From Janibacter sp. HTCC2649 (lineage in GTDB: Bacteria; Actinomycetota; Actinomycetes; Actinomycetales; Dermatophilaceae), in NCBI RefSeq assembly GCF_000152705.1, contig NZ_CH672413.1, positions 2,021,978 to 2,085,977 of the forward strand: 64,000 nt of DNA, in the 5' to 3' direction. Below the pieces are notes generated by a model. The model was not told the DNA's origin. It did no database searches and was given only the letters and a program-made list of their open reading frames with translations. Position numbers and translations under genes: made by a program. Shown here in pieces: positions 1-8,603 of this stretch. Within the stretch, counting starts at the first letter, position 1, and each line of letters begins with the position of its first letter.

Positions 1-1974
1 GCTGATCTGCACGGGCGAGGTGATGGCCGCGTCGGCGACGAGGAGGTCGCGGACGCTCTGCCGGAGCAGGACGCGGTCGGCCGGCAGCGGGAGAGAGGTG
101 ATGATGCGGGCGAGCCCGGAGTCGTCGATCTGCTTGAAGGGGCACGGGGCGGTGCCGGTCCCGGGGTCGCAGTCGAGGACGACCTCGTTGGCCGCGTTCG
201 TGTACGTGTCGGGATCCCTGAGGTCCAGGACCATCGGCAGCGTGACGACGACGTCAGGGGTGATCTTCGCCGTGGAGACCTCGGCGTTGGCGCCAGCGAT
301 GCCGGTCCGCGTCTTGAGCACGTCGGCGAACTGGGGCGCGCCGGTCTTGGGGTCGGCCGCCTCGATCGCGAAGAGCGTGCCGTTCGTGGGTGTGCCACCT
401 GTCCAACCGTCGGCGGTGAGGGTGAGCTTGGTCCCGCTGTCGATCGTGGCGACCGTGCCGGTCGAGGTGCCGGCAGTGACCTTGCGGCCCGCGAGGAGCG
501 CGGCGCCGTCGTTCTTCGGGCCGTCGAGGTCGACTCCCGAGGCCGTGAGACCCGTGGCCGTGTATGCCGTGCCCGTGCCGGACGTTGCCGCGCCGAGTGG
601 GTTGAGCTCGAGGTCGGTCTTCCCACCGCGGGTCGTGACGACGGTGAAGTTGACCTTCTTGGTCCCCGGGTCATAGGTCGCGGCCTCGGTGCCGTCGCCG
701 TCATCGCTGTCGAGGACGTCGATGGACCAGCCTCCGTCGGTGTACTCCGCCGCGTCGAGGGCGGCGAGCATGTCCTGGAGGGAGGCGAACTTCGGCTGCC
801 CGGGGGTGGCGTCGTCGGGGTCGGCGTCCGGCACCTGGTCGGCGAGGAAGGTCTTGATGCCGCCGACGGCGTCGATGGCGTTCGACAGGGAGCCACGCAT
901 GAGGGGGAGGTCGCCGTCTCCGGCGTTCTGCATGCCGAGGACGGCGGAGGCCGCCTGGGACAGCGCGGCAGCGAGGTCGCGCGGGGTCATGGTGAGGAAC
1001 GGCTTCGCGGCCTCTGGGACGACGGCCGTCACGAGCGGCGCCTCGAACGAGGCCGGCGCGGCCGAGCTCAGGGTCACGGTCGTCCCCACGCTCGGGAGGC
1101 CGGCGACTCGGTCGCTGGCCCGGGGCTTCGCATCGAGGCTGCCGGCCAGGCTGCCCGTCTGCGTGGCGGTGACGATGCCCGTGCCCGCGCCCTCGGCGGC
1201 GAGCTCGCCGTCATCGGGCGCCGCGGTGTCGGGGTTGTCGAAGGCGAGCAGGCCGGCGGCGTCGTTGTCCGGGTTGGACCAGCTGGTGCTGACGTTGCTC
1301 TGGAGGCGGTAGTCGTCGGTGTCGGCAGTGCCCGTCACGCTGACGCCGAGGATGCCGAGGCCGGCGTTGATCGTGGTGGTGGCCGGCAGGTCGGCGCTGG
1401 TGGCGATGGACAGCGAGGGCGCGGTCAGGCTGGCCTTGCCGGAGGTGGAGTCGAAGACGAAGGTGAACGAGCCGGTCAACGTCCCCGTGACGACGATCCC
1501 GGTGCCGCTCGACAGGCTGAGGGTGCCGCTCTCGTCGCGGATGTCGAGGCCGGCGTTCTGGGTGAGCGTGCGGGTGAAGCCGACGGTGAGGGAGGTGTCG
1601 CTGGGGTTGCTCGACGTGAAGACCCAGCCACTGTCGTCCGCGTCGTCGACGTAGTCCTTGAGGTCCGCCAGGGTGTCCTGCGTGCCGAAGTCCTTGAGCG
1701 GTCCGGTGGCTCCCAGCGCCGAGGAGAACGCGGTCTTGAGCCCGACGGACTCGGCCGGGGTGACGGCCAGTGTCGGCAGCTGCTTGGCCACGGCCGTGCC
1801 CGACGCGACCTGCGGCAGGAAGTCGGTGGCGAGCCGGGTGAACAGGGCACCGACCGCCGTGGTCGCGGCGTCCGGTCCCGCCGCCTGAGCGGACGGTGCC
1901 GCCGCGATGCCCAGGGTCCCGAGCATGGCGAGAGTGACGGTGGATGCGAGAGCAGATCTGCGCAGAGCGAGCAC
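1..1974 (-). CDS. Large secreted repeat-rich protein, N-terminal 658 residues (runs off left edge)
   Basis: A single minus-strand frame stays open from a GTG at 1974 to base 1, so the protein continues beyond the window. The GTG follows a GGGGA ribosome site. Residues 1 to about 31 form a signal peptide (arginines, hydrophobic stretch, cleavage after Ala-Gln-Ala). The rest is rich in Thr, Ser, Gly, Ala and Asp, with alternating short beta-type segments such as TVTLSS and TLSLSSGTG, acidic turns (DSDDGDG) and almost no Lys or Cys. It looks like an extracellular adhesin or calcium-binding surface protein. I do not recognise the family, and the C-terminus that would show an anchor is outside the window. 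The frame is seen; the role is inferred. Confidence 0.75.
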   Translation of the reverse strand, partial: MLALRRSALASTVTLAMLGTLGIAAAPSAQAAGPDAATTAVGALFTRLATDFLPQVASGTAVAKQLPTLAVTPAESVGLKTAFSSALGATGPLKDFGTQDTLADLKDYVDDADDSGWVFTSSNPSDTSLTVGFTRTLTQNAGLDIRDESGTLSLSSGTGIVVTGTLTGSFTFVFDSTSGKASLTAPSLSIATSADLPATTTINAGLGILGVSVTGTADTDDYRLQSNVSTSWSNPDNDAAGLLAFDNPDTAAPDDGELAAEGAGTGIVTATQTGSLAGSLDAKPRASDRVAGLPSVGTTVTLSSAAPASFEAPLVTAVVPEAAKPFLTMTPRDLAAALSQAASAVLGMQNAGDGDLPLMRGSLSNAIDAVGGIKTFLADQVPDADPDDATPGQPKFASLQDMLAALDAAEYTDGGWSIDVLDSDDGDGTEAATYDPGTKKVNFTVVTTRGGKTDLELNPLGAATSGTGTAYTATGLTASGVDLDGPKNDGAALLAGRKVTAGTSTGTVATIDSGTKLTLTADGWTGGTPTNGTLFAIEAADPKTGAPQFADVLKTRTGIAGANAEVSTAKITPDVVVTLPMVLDLRDPDTYTNAANEVVLDCDPGTGTAPCPFKQIDDSGLARIITSLPLPADRVLLRQSVRDLLVADAAITSPVQIS

Positions 1975-2175
1975 GTGAGTTCCCCGACGTGAGGCTCGGG
2001 GTCTTGACAGGCCCTGAGTGGCGGCGGCTACCGGAGTCGCTAGCCGAAATTGGTGCCGGTCCTTCACCTCAAGGATCGTCATTTTTGGGTCATCCCAACG
2101 GCACTCGCTGGCCACCCAGAGAGCACAGTCCCACTGCCCGGTCAACCGCCGATATGACCTTTTGTGACTATGTTT

Positions 2176-2187
2176 ACTAGTTACTTT
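2176..2187 (-). promoter_or_regulatory. 12-mer shared with the whiB/ponA2 intergenic region
   Basis: In the 288-base gap upstream of the giant secreted protein, the minus strand reads AAAGTAACTAGT. The identical 12-mer lies on the plus strand at 57255-57266, upstream of the class A penicillin-binding protein gene. Both copies point toward genes for envelope or secreted proteins. Such an AT-rich 12-mer is unlikely to repeat by chance at this base composition. Its role as an operator is inference. Confidence 0.3.
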
Positions 2188-2262
2188 CTTCCCGGGAGCG
2201 CCCTCGGGGCCGAATCGGGCATTCCTGCAGGTCCGGGACCTGCGTCCGCGCGTGACTCACGA

Positions 2263-3675
2263 TCAACCCCCGATTCCGCGCCGTTCCCCCGACGTGGCAT
2301 CTGGTCCGAATTGGCCAGCCTGCACGACTCCGACTCCGGCCAGCATTGGGGTGGCACGGCTGCTCGTGATGGTCACCTCGATCTGCTGCGCACGAGTCGG
2401 CGGGAACTCGATGAAGCGCTGGTATCCCACGCTTCCGGCCGTGGCCAGGAGCACGCGTTCGTCGCCGTCGACGCGATGGATCTCGACGCCCTCGATGCGT
2501 TGCCCCAGGCGGATGTCCTCCTTGAGCACCACCGCCCTGACCTCGCGTTCGGCGGGCCACCGGAGCGTCACGCAGGGGCCGACAGAGTTCGCGGAGAACG
2601 TCGTCTCGGCCTCCCCGGCGATGTCGCTCGCCTCCCACTCCCGGATGAGGGCGCCCAGGCCGCGCAGCGCGACGGCGTCCTCCGCCGCGATCGTGCCGTC
2701 ACGTCGCGGCGGCACGTTGAGCAGCAGCGTCGCATTGCCCCCGACGCTGCGCCGGTAGATCTCGAAAAGCTCATGCGCAGAACGCACTTCGGCATCTTCG
2801 TGGTCGTGGTGGAACCAGCCGGGACGGATCGAGGTGTTCACCTCCGCCGGATACCAGACCGGCTCACCCGGATAGCCCTCGAGCGCCTCGCGACTGCCGA
2901 GGTCCTCGTCCGCCGACCGCACCGCCCGGGAGAACGCACCGTCGTCGGCCTGCTGCGACAGGCTTGCCGTGAGTTCGGCCGACCGCAGCTCCCACGGCAC
3001 GACGCTCCACTCGTCGGGGCGCGTGTGCCCGGCTTCGTTGCCGCACCACCGCACGTCCGGTCCGCACACGCTGATGACCGCCTCGGGCTGCAACGCCCGC
3101 ACCACGCGGTGGTAGCGGTCCCAGTCGTACTCCTGCCGCCGCCCACTCGGCCCCTCACCGTTGGCGCCATCGAGCCACACGCAGAAGATCGGCCCATACC
3201 CCGTCAGCAACTCGGTCAGCTGGGCTACATAGAAGTCGTCGTAGGCCGTCCCCTCCCCATACGTCTTTTCCGCCCGGTCCCACGGCGAGAGATAGATCCC
3301 GAACTTGAGGCCGGCCCGGGCGCACGCCTGCGCCACCTCGCGCACGAGATCCCCTGAACCCGAGCGCCACGGGCTCGACCGCACCGAATGGTCACTGTGC
3401 CGGGTGGGCCACAGCGCGAACCCGTCGTGGTGCTTGCAGGTGAGGATGACCGCCGACATCCCCGCTTCAGCGCACAGCGCCACCCAGTCGTCGGCATCCA
3501 CCGTCTCCGGCGCGAACAGCGCAGGACTCTCGGTGCCGTCGCCCCACTCCCGATCCGTCATCGTGTTCATCCCGAAGTGCAGGAACCCATAGAACTCGAG
3601 CTCCTGCCACGCGAGCTGCCGCGCCGACGGGACGACATGGGCGAGATGGGTGAGGTCCGGGCCTGGCTCAGCCAT
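2263..3675 (-). CDS. Alpha-L-fucosidase, GH29 family
   Basis: The 470-residue product matches glycoside hydrolase family 29. Motifs include HFGMNTMTDREWG (about residues 33-45), CKHHDGFALWP (80-90), and WLDG around the likely nucleophile Asp169; the C-terminal part looks like a beta-sandwich. GH29 enzymes release L-fucose from glycans by a retaining mechanism. I place the start at 3675 because GGAAGGA lies six bases upstream; a longer open frame upstream overlaps the divergent regulator gene. No signal peptide is visible, so it is probably cytoplasmic and would act on imported oligosaccharides. No sugar transporter lies nearby. The family is sure; the exact substrate is not. Confidence 0.88.
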   Translation of the reverse strand: MAEPGPDLTHLAHVVPSARQLAWQELEFYGFLHFGMNTMTDREWGDGTESPALFAPETVDADDWVALCAEAGMSAVILTCKHHDGFALWPTRHSDHSVRSSPWRSGSGDLVREVAQACARAGLKFGIYLSPWDRAEKTYGEGTAYDDFYVAQLTELLTGYGPIFCVWLDGANGEGPSGRRQEYDWDRYHRVVRALQPEAVISVCGPDVRWCGNEAGHTRPDEWSVVPWELRSAELTASLSQQADDGAFSRAVRSADEDLGSREALEGYPGEPVWYPAEVNTSIRPGWFHHDHEDAEVRSAHELFEIYRRSVGGNATLLLNVPPRRDGTIAAEDAVALRGLGALIREWEASDIAGEAETTFSANSVGPCVTLRWPAEREVRAVVLKEDIRLGQRIEGVEIHRVDGDERVLLATAGSVGYQRFIEFPPTRAQQIEVTITSSRATPMLAGVGVVQAGQFGPDATSGERRGIGG

Positions 3676-3729
3676 GAGCGGTCCTTCCGAGACGAGTTCC
3701 TGGGCAACGGCCATGACTATCCTCGGTGC

Positions 3730-4539
3730 ATGGCCAATGACGGCTCCTTGAGGGCCCTCGTCGTCGATGACGAGCTCCCCGCCCTCTCCGAGGTGCGCTT
3801 CCTGCTCGACTCCGACCCGCGGATCGGAGCGGTCCTGACGGCCACCAACGGCACCGAGGCCCTCCAGATGCTCGAGGACCACGAGATCGACGTCATCTTC
3901 AGCGACATCTCGATGCCGGGTCTCGACGGGATGGCCCTGGGCCGGGTTCTGGCTCGCTTCGCCTCTCCCCCGCAGCTCGTCTTCGTCACGGCCCACGAGC
4001 AGCACGCGGTTGACGCCTTCGCCCTCGCCGCAACGGATTACGTGATGAAGCCCGTGCGCGGCGAACGTCTCGCTGAAGCCGTCCGTCGCGTCGTGGCCAA
4101 GCAGGACGAGGCGGGTATGCCGCCCGCTCCCGTCGGTGAGACCGGCTCACCTTCCGCTCCGGGAGGGTCTGCAGGCGGGGCTGGCCCGGCGCCGGCCGAG
4201 GACGAGACGATCCCCGTCGAGCTCGGTGGCGTCACCCGCTTCATCACCCGGTCCCAGATCCGCTACGCCCAGGCGTCCGGCGACTACGCCCGGCTGCACA
4301 CTGCCGAGGGGTCGCATCTTGTGCGGATCCCTCTCGCCGTCCTCGAGGAGAAGTGGGCCGACCACGGCTTCATTCGGATCCACCGGTCGACCCTCGTGGC
4401 ACTGCCGCACGTCACCGAGGTACGGATGGACCACGGACGGTGCTCGATCGTCATCGGTGACGTCGAGCTGCAGGTGAGCAGACGGCATACGCGACAGCTT
4501 CGGGACGTGCTGCTGAGGCGACCAGGCACGGGAAGCTGA
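3730..4539 (+). CDS. LytTR-family response regulator
   Basis: A 269-residue DNA-binding regulator. The receiver domain (about residues 7-125) has the acidic pair Asp13/Asp14 and phospho-acceptor Asp59 in the context FSDISMPG. A proline/glycine linker follows (about 135-160), then a LytTR domain (about 165-265) with FITRSQIRYAQASGDYARLHT and IRIHRSTLVAL. The gene overlaps the next one by TGATG and so heads an operon with two membrane proteins. In E. coli the LytTR regulators BtsR and YpdB control pyruvate-responsive transporters, which suggests this one controls the symporter downstream. No partner kinase is next to it: the upstream neighbour is the divergent fucosidase, 54 bases away. Confidence 0.9.
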   Translation: MANDGSLRALVVDDELPALSEVRFLLDSDPRIGAVLTATNGTEALQMLEDHEIDVIFSDISMPGLDGMALGRVLARFASPPQLVFVTAHEQHAVDAFALAATDYVMKPVRGERLAEAVRRVVAKQDEAGMPPAPVGETGSPSAPGGSAGGAGPAPAEDETIPVELGGVTRFITRSQIRYAQASGDYARLHTAEGSHLVRIPLAVLEEKWADHGFIRIHRSTLVALPHVTEVRMDHGRCSIVIGDVELQVSRRHTRQLRDVLLRRPGTGS

Positions 4540-4958
4540 TGGCCGCCGAGCGGTCCGGTGTGCCGCCGCGGGTGCGGGTCACGAGCTCGCGGCGTTCAGC
4601 GGTGACGGCGGTGACGGCGCACGCCCGGGTGCGTGCCAGCGACCTCGACGACCAGACCGACTTGGGTGACGTCTACATCGACGGGTTGCGGCGGGCCCAA
4701 TTGCGCTTGGCCCTAACCGTTTTGGCGTTGATGGCGGGGGCGATCGGGGGCTTCCCCTTGCTCCTGACGCTCGTGCCCTCCACGCGGACGATGACGTTGG
4801 CGGGGGTGCCGTTCCCGTGGCTCGTGCTCGGGGTGCTCGTCTATCCGGCGGCGTGGTTGCTGGCGCGCGCGTATGTGCGGCAGGCCGAGCGGATCGAGTC
4901 GGAGTTCGCCGACATCGTCGAGCCCGGGCGTGAGGGTCGCGAGGCTCGGGATGGCTGA
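4539..4958 (+). CDS. Small two-helix membrane protein, DUF485-like symporter partner
   Basis: A 139-residue protein with a charged N-terminal region (1-50), two transmembrane helices (about 53-80 and 87-110), and a charged tail ending in EFADIVEPGREGREARDG. Size, two-helix layout and position directly before a sodium/solute symporter match the DUF485 proteins that precede acetate symporters; compare the gene at 27357. Similarity to that copy is weak, so this is a divergent member. Start and stop overlap both neighbours (TGATG upstream, eight bases downstream), indicating translational coupling. It probably assists or stabilises the symporter. Confidence 0.75.
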   Translation: MAAERSGVPPRVRVTSSRRSAVTAVTAHARVRASDLDDQTDLGDVYIDGLRRAQLRLALTVLALMAGAIGGFPLLLTLVPSTRTMTLAGVPFPWLVLGVLVYPAAWLLARAYVRQAERIESEFADIVEPGREGREARDG

Positions 4959-6483
4959 CGCCTTCTCGATCGTCGCGGTCGCGCTCGTGTGCCTGACGAC
5001 GATGGTCGTGGGGGCGTGGGGATTGCGGTTGTCGCGGCGGACCTCGGACTTCTATGTGGCCGGTCGGACGGTGTCGCCGCGCTTGAACGCGAGTGCGATC
5101 TCGGGCGAATACCTTTCTGCCGCTTCGTTTTTGGGTGTTGCCGGGCTGATCTATGACCAGGGCGTCGACCTGTTGTGGCTGCCGGTGGGCTACACGTTGG
5201 GGTATCTCGTTTTGTTGGTGATGGTGGCGGCGCCGATGCGGCGGTCGGGGGCGTACACGTTGCCCGACTTCGCCGAGGCGCGGCTCGGGTCGGTGCTGGT
5301 GCGGCGGCTTGCGGCGGTGCTCGTCGTGGCGATCGGCTGGATGTATCTCGTGCCGCAGTTCCAGGGCGCGTCGTTGGCGTTGCAGCTCGTGACTGGGGCG
5401 CCGCAGTGGGTGGGGTCGCTGCTGGTTGCTGTGGTCGTTGCCGTGGCGGTTGGCGCGGGTGGGATGCGGTCGATCACGTTCGTCCAGGCGATGCAGTACT
5501 GGATCAAGCTCACGTGTCTGGCGGTGCCGGCGTTCGTGCTCATCGCGCTCTGGATGCGTTCTGGCGGTGGGGCGCCCGTCGTGTCGGAGTCATGGTCGGA
5601 GCCGTTCGCGGGGCGCGGTCCTGGCGACCATCCGTTCTATCGGACCGGCTCGATGATGCTCGCGTTGTGCCTCGGGACGATGGGGCTACCGCACGTGTTG
5701 GTGCGCTACTACACGAACCCCGATGGGGTGGCCGCGCGACGCACGACCGTGTCCGTCGTGGCCCTGTTGGGCGTCTTCTATCTGTTGCCCCCGGTGTATG
5801 CCGTGTTCGGTCGTCTGCACCTACCGTCACTGCCCGCTGGGGTGCGGTCCGACACGATCGTGCTGCAGCTGCCGGCGCGGGTCGTGGATGGTCTTGGTGG
5901 CGATGTGTTGACGGCGATGTTGGCTGGTGGCGCCTTTGCCGCGCTGCTGTCGACGGCGTCAGGGTTGGCGATGTCGGTCACGGGGGTGCTGCACCAGGAG
6001 TTCCTGCGGCCCCGGCTTTCGCGCCTGACGGGTGGGGACGCTTTTGGGTTTGGCGGGTTCCGGCTGGCGGCGGTGGCTGCGGTGGCGGTGCCGTTCATCG
6101 CTGCACGGTTCGTCGAGCAGATCGGGATCGCGACGACGGTGGGGTTCGCGTTCTCGTTGGCAGCGGCGACGTTCGCGCCGTTGCTGATCCTGGGGGTGTG
6201 GTGGAAGCGGTTGAGTCGAGCGGGGGCGGTGTCGGGGCTGGTCGTCGGGGCACTGGCAGCGACCTCAGCGGCGGTGACGACGTATGCGGCCGGGCCCCTG
6301 GATGGATGGGCCGGCGCACTACTGGCGAACCCGGCGGCGTGGTGTACGCCCTTGGCCTTCGCGACCGCGATCATCGTGTCGCTCGCCACGCCGGCCACGA
6401 TCCCCCGCGAGACCGCTCGGCTCATGGTTCGTCTCCACACCCCCGAGAAGGTCCACCTGGCCCGAAGCCGCCTCGCCGACTGA
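4951..6483 (+). CDS. Sodium/solute symporter (SSS family), probable monocarboxylate carrier
   Basis: A 510-residue protein with about 13 transmembrane helices. Family signatures are visible: SEYLSAASFLGVAGL-type motif near residue 50, IRSITFVQAMQYW around residue 170, and GLPHVLVRYYTNPD near residue 250. These are typical of the acetate/pyruvate branch (ActP, MctC). The ATG at 4951 overlaps the preceding stop. Control by the LytTR regulator at the head of the operon is likely. A decayed second copy lies at 11490-12382. The codons use T and G at third positions more than the neighbours do (many GTG, TTG and GGG), giving this gene a different texture from the actP copy at 27702. Confidence 0.88.
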   Translation: MADAFSIVAVALVCLTTMVVGAWGLRLSRRTSDFYVAGRTVSPRLNASAISGEYLSAASFLGVAGLIYDQGVDLLWLPVGYTLGYLVLLVMVAAPMRRSGAYTLPDFAEARLGSVLVRRLAAVLVVAIGWMYLVPQFQGASLALQLVTGAPQWVGSLLVAVVVAVAVGAGGMRSITFVQAMQYWIKLTCLAVPAFVLIALWMRSGGGAPVVSESWSEPFAGRGPGDHPFYRTGSMMLALCLGTMGLPHVLVRYYTNPDGVAARRTTVSVVALLGVFYLLPPVYAVFGRLHLPSLPAGVRSDTIVLQLPARVVDGLGGDVLTAMLAGGAFAALLSTASGLAMSVTGVLHQEFLRPRLSRLTGGDAFGFGGFRLAAVAAVAVPFIAARFVEQIGIATTVGFAFSLAAATFAPLLILGVWWKRLSRAGAVSGLVVGALAATSAAVTTYAAGPLDGWAGALLANPAAWCTPLAFATAIIVSLATPATIPRETARLMVRLHTPEKVHLARSRLAD

Positions 6484-6684
6484 CCCGTCGGTCCGAGCTC
6501 GTCTCTTTTTGGACGGAGGCACCTGCGTCTTTGACTTGGACGTGAGGTGCCAGCATCGGCACTCGCTGCAGATGTAGGCACCCGTTGGCACCTTGACGTC
6601 TTTCCCCTCGCTCCGACGGACGATGGCGCGCATCGCCCGCAGCGCCATCCATTGAGTCTTGTAAGGCAATTTCGAGCACGACAT
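6319..6684 (-). CDS. Small putative zinc-ribbon protein; 3' part overlaps the symporter gene
   Basis: The first about 65 residues look genuine: basic, with YKTQWMALRAMRAIVRR followed by YICSECRCWHLTSK. The Cys-x2-Cys and Trp-His-Leu-Thr-Ser signature recalls short phage and actinobacterial proteins that end in a 'C..C..WHLTS' ribbon. The ATG at 6684 has GAGGA nine bases upstream. Beyond about residue 70 the frame runs 165 bases into the 3' end of the convergent symporter gene and turns into low-complexity sequence. The natural stop may have been lost by a frameshift near 6480-6500, so the C-terminus is uncertain. No function is assigned. Confidence 0.5.
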   Translation of the reverse strand: MSCSKLPYKTQWMALRAMRAIVRRSEGKDVKVPTGAYICSECRCWHLTSKSKTQVPPSKKRRARTDGSVGEAASGQVDLLGGVETNHEPSGLAGDRGRRGERHDDRGREGQGRTPRRRVRQ

Positions 6685-6915
6685 GTCGGTGTTCCTCGAC
6701 TTGTCGCACTCGGCCGGCTCACATCCGGCCCGGTGCGCGGTTCACGCCTCATAGCGCTCGGCCACCAAGGAGCCTGAAGGCTCCACTCGCACCAACGGTA
6801 GGGCAATGAGGCCTGCGGACCTAGGGACCGTCGCAAGAACATCGCCGACGAAGGTGCGTCTCCCCCTGCTCGCGAATGCGTCGGCAGGTTTGTGCTCCGG
6901 TGCCACAATCTCCCC

Positions 6916-7428
6916 ATGTCGCAGCCGCCCGTCCTTGCCTCGGCCTGGGATCCGCCTACGGGTGCGATGTGGGTCCCGATGGCGCTGTACGGCGGGGTCC
7001 TGAGTTTGGTTATCTGGGCTCTACCCATTGCTGGGTGGTGGAATGCGGCAGCGCTCATTTCTGGCTGGGTCGCGGTGATCTTTGCGGGCTCACGCCTCTA
7101 CGCCAGCGCCGAGTACGTACTCACCCGCGACGCACTGACGCGACGCAGCCGAGGAACAGTCGAGACGCTCCCAGTCGCATCCATCACCACGGTCTACGGC
7201 CATTACGACCACGCCGGCGACGTCCTGTCGATCAGTGGCGAGACGGTTGGCTTCAGCCTCCAGCTGGGGACCGACGACGTCAGTGGATTGCTGGCGGCTC
7301 TGGGGCCACTCCTGGTGGAATTGGGGCGAGACCAGAAGGTCATCGAGGACGAGCGAGCGCGACGGTGGCTTGGGCTACCGGGCGGTGGTCTCCGCGACCC
7401 GTGGATCGCGCCTCCCTCCAACACTTGA
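6916..7428 (+). CDS. Membrane protein with two N-terminal helices and a PH-like soluble domain
   Basis: A 170-residue protein. Two transmembrane helices lie at about residues 17-40 and 43-62. They are followed by SAEYVLTRDALTRRSRG, the kind of strand that opens bacterial PH-like domains (bPH), and a short C-terminal helix. I start at the ATG at 6916; the frame extends a few codons upstream without a better start. It stands alone between the zinc-ribbon gene (divergent) and the iron transport operon. Function unknown. Confidence 0.6.
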   Translation: MSQPPVLASAWDPPTGAMWVPMALYGGVLSLVIWALPIAGWWNAAALISGWVAVIFAGSRLYASAEYVLTRDALTRRSRGTVETLPVASITTVYGHYDHAGDVLSISGETVGFSLQLGTDDVSGLLAALGPLLVELGRDQKVIEDERARRWLGLPGGGLRDPWIAPPSNT

Positions 7429-7462
7429 CCCCGTCCATCAAGCTTCTTTCGGCGGACGGAAG

Positions 7463-7481
7463 CAAGGTAAGCCTTGCCTAT
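7463..7481 (+). promoter_or_regulatory. Putative IdeR/DtxR iron box
   Basis: The sequence AAGGTAAGCCTTGCCTA is centred on C7472. It matches 16 of 19 positions of the consensus TWAGGTWAGSCTWACCTWA. It lies about 60 bases upstream of the first gene of a ferric-iron ABC operon, where an iron-responsive repressor would act. Repression in iron-replete cells is the expected behaviour; binding has not been shown. Confidence 0.7.
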
Positions 7482-7542
7482 GTCATATGCTCTGGTCGTC
7501 CCGTCCGGGATGCACGCACCCGACCAGGAAGTCGCTTCGCTC

Positions 7543-8595
7543 ATGACTCATCGCCCACTTCGCCTCGTGGTCGCCACGGCAGCCATCTCCGCTGCAGCGC
7601 TGCTGCTGTCCGCCTGCGGCGGCGACGCCACTGACACCAGCGCCCCGTCCTCTAACGCCAAGGTCGAGGGCGCCATCACGGTGTACAACGCCCAGCACGA
7701 GGAACTCAGCCAGGCGTGGGTCGATGCCTTCACCAAGGAGACCGGCGTCAAGGTCACCATCCGCAACGGCTCCGACACCGAGCTGTCGAACCAGATCGTG
7801 GCTGAAGGCAAGGCCTCGCCCGCCGACGTCTTCCTCACCGAGAACTCCCCGGCGATGGCCCAGGTCGAGAATGCCGACCTCTTCGCCGACGTCGACAAGG
7901 CGACGCTGGAGCAGGTGCCCAGCCAGTTCCGACCGTCCACCGCCAAGTGGACCGGCATCGCGGCACGGTCCACCGTGCTCGTCTACGACAAGCGCAAGGT
8001 CAAAGAAGACGAGTTGCCGAAGTCGATGCTCGACCTGGCCAAGCCCGAGTGGAAGGGACGCTGGGCCGCGTCGCCGACCGGCGCCGACTTCCAGGCCATC
8101 GTTGCCGCGCTGATCGAGCTCAAGGGTGCCGACGCCGCCGAGCAGTGGCTGACCGCCATGAAGCAGAACGCGAAGCCCTACAAGGGCAACAGCACGGCCA
8201 TGAAGGCCGTCAACGCTGGCGAGGTCGAGACTGCGCTGATCTACCACTACTACTACTACGGCGACCAAGCCGGCACCGGCGAGAACTCGGCCAACGTCGC
8301 GCCGTACTTCTTCAAGAACCAGGACCCCGGAGCCTTCCTGTCCGTGTCCGGTGGTGGCGTGCTCAAGTCCTCGAAGAACCCTGCCGCCGCGCAGGCCCTG
8401 CTCAAGTTCATCACCGGCAAGGCTGGCCAGGAAGTGCTCCACACGGGCGACTCCTTCGAGTACGCCATCGCCTCCGACGTCCCGGCCAACGCGGCTCTGG
8501 TCCCGATCGCGGACCTGCAGTCCCCCACGGTCGACCCGGCAAAGCTGAACTCCAAGACGGTCACCGATCTGATGACCAAGGCTGGTCTGCTGTAG
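7543..8595 (+). CDS. Ferric-iron ABC transporter substrate-binding lipoprotein
   Basis: A 350-residue protein with a lipoprotein signal: LLLSACGG places the acylated cysteine near residue 22. The mature part begins ITVYNAQHEELSQAW, the usual start of Fbp/FutA-type iron-binding proteins, and contains the tyrosine-rich HYYYYGDQ (about residues 234-241) of the ferric ligand site. Its gene lies just ahead of a permease and an ATPase gene. I chose ATG 7543 because it gives a proper signal peptide; upstream codons in frame would add an unrelated leader. An iron box lies upstream. The product would capture Fe3+ outside the membrane. Confidence 0.9.
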   Translation: MTHRPLRLVVATAAISAAALLLSACGGDATDTSAPSSNAKVEGAITVYNAQHEELSQAWVDAFTKETGVKVTIRNGSDTELSNQIVAEGKASPADVFLTENSPAMAQVENADLFADVDKATLEQVPSQFRPSTAKWTGIAARSTVLVYDKRKVKEDELPKSMLDLAKPEWKGRWAASPTGADFQAIVAALIELKGADAAEQWLTAMKQNAKPYKGNSTAMKAVNAGEVETALIYHYYYYGDQAGTGENSANVAPYFFKNQDPGAFLSVSGGGVLKSSKNPAAAQALLKFITGKAGQEVLHTGDSFEYAIASDVPANAALVPIADLQSPTVDPAKLNSKTVTDLMTKAGLL

Positions 8596-8603
8596 TTCTC
8601 CCT

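Noticed and set aside
5175-6545. A 456-codon plus-strand frame rich in Gly, Arg and Val
   Set aside because: A shadow of the symporter gene in another frame, without family motifs or membrane helices.
7947-8603. Long N-terminal extension of the iron permease
   Set aside because: It overlaps the binding-protein gene in another frame and gives charged, helix-free sequence. The permease starts at GTG 8604.
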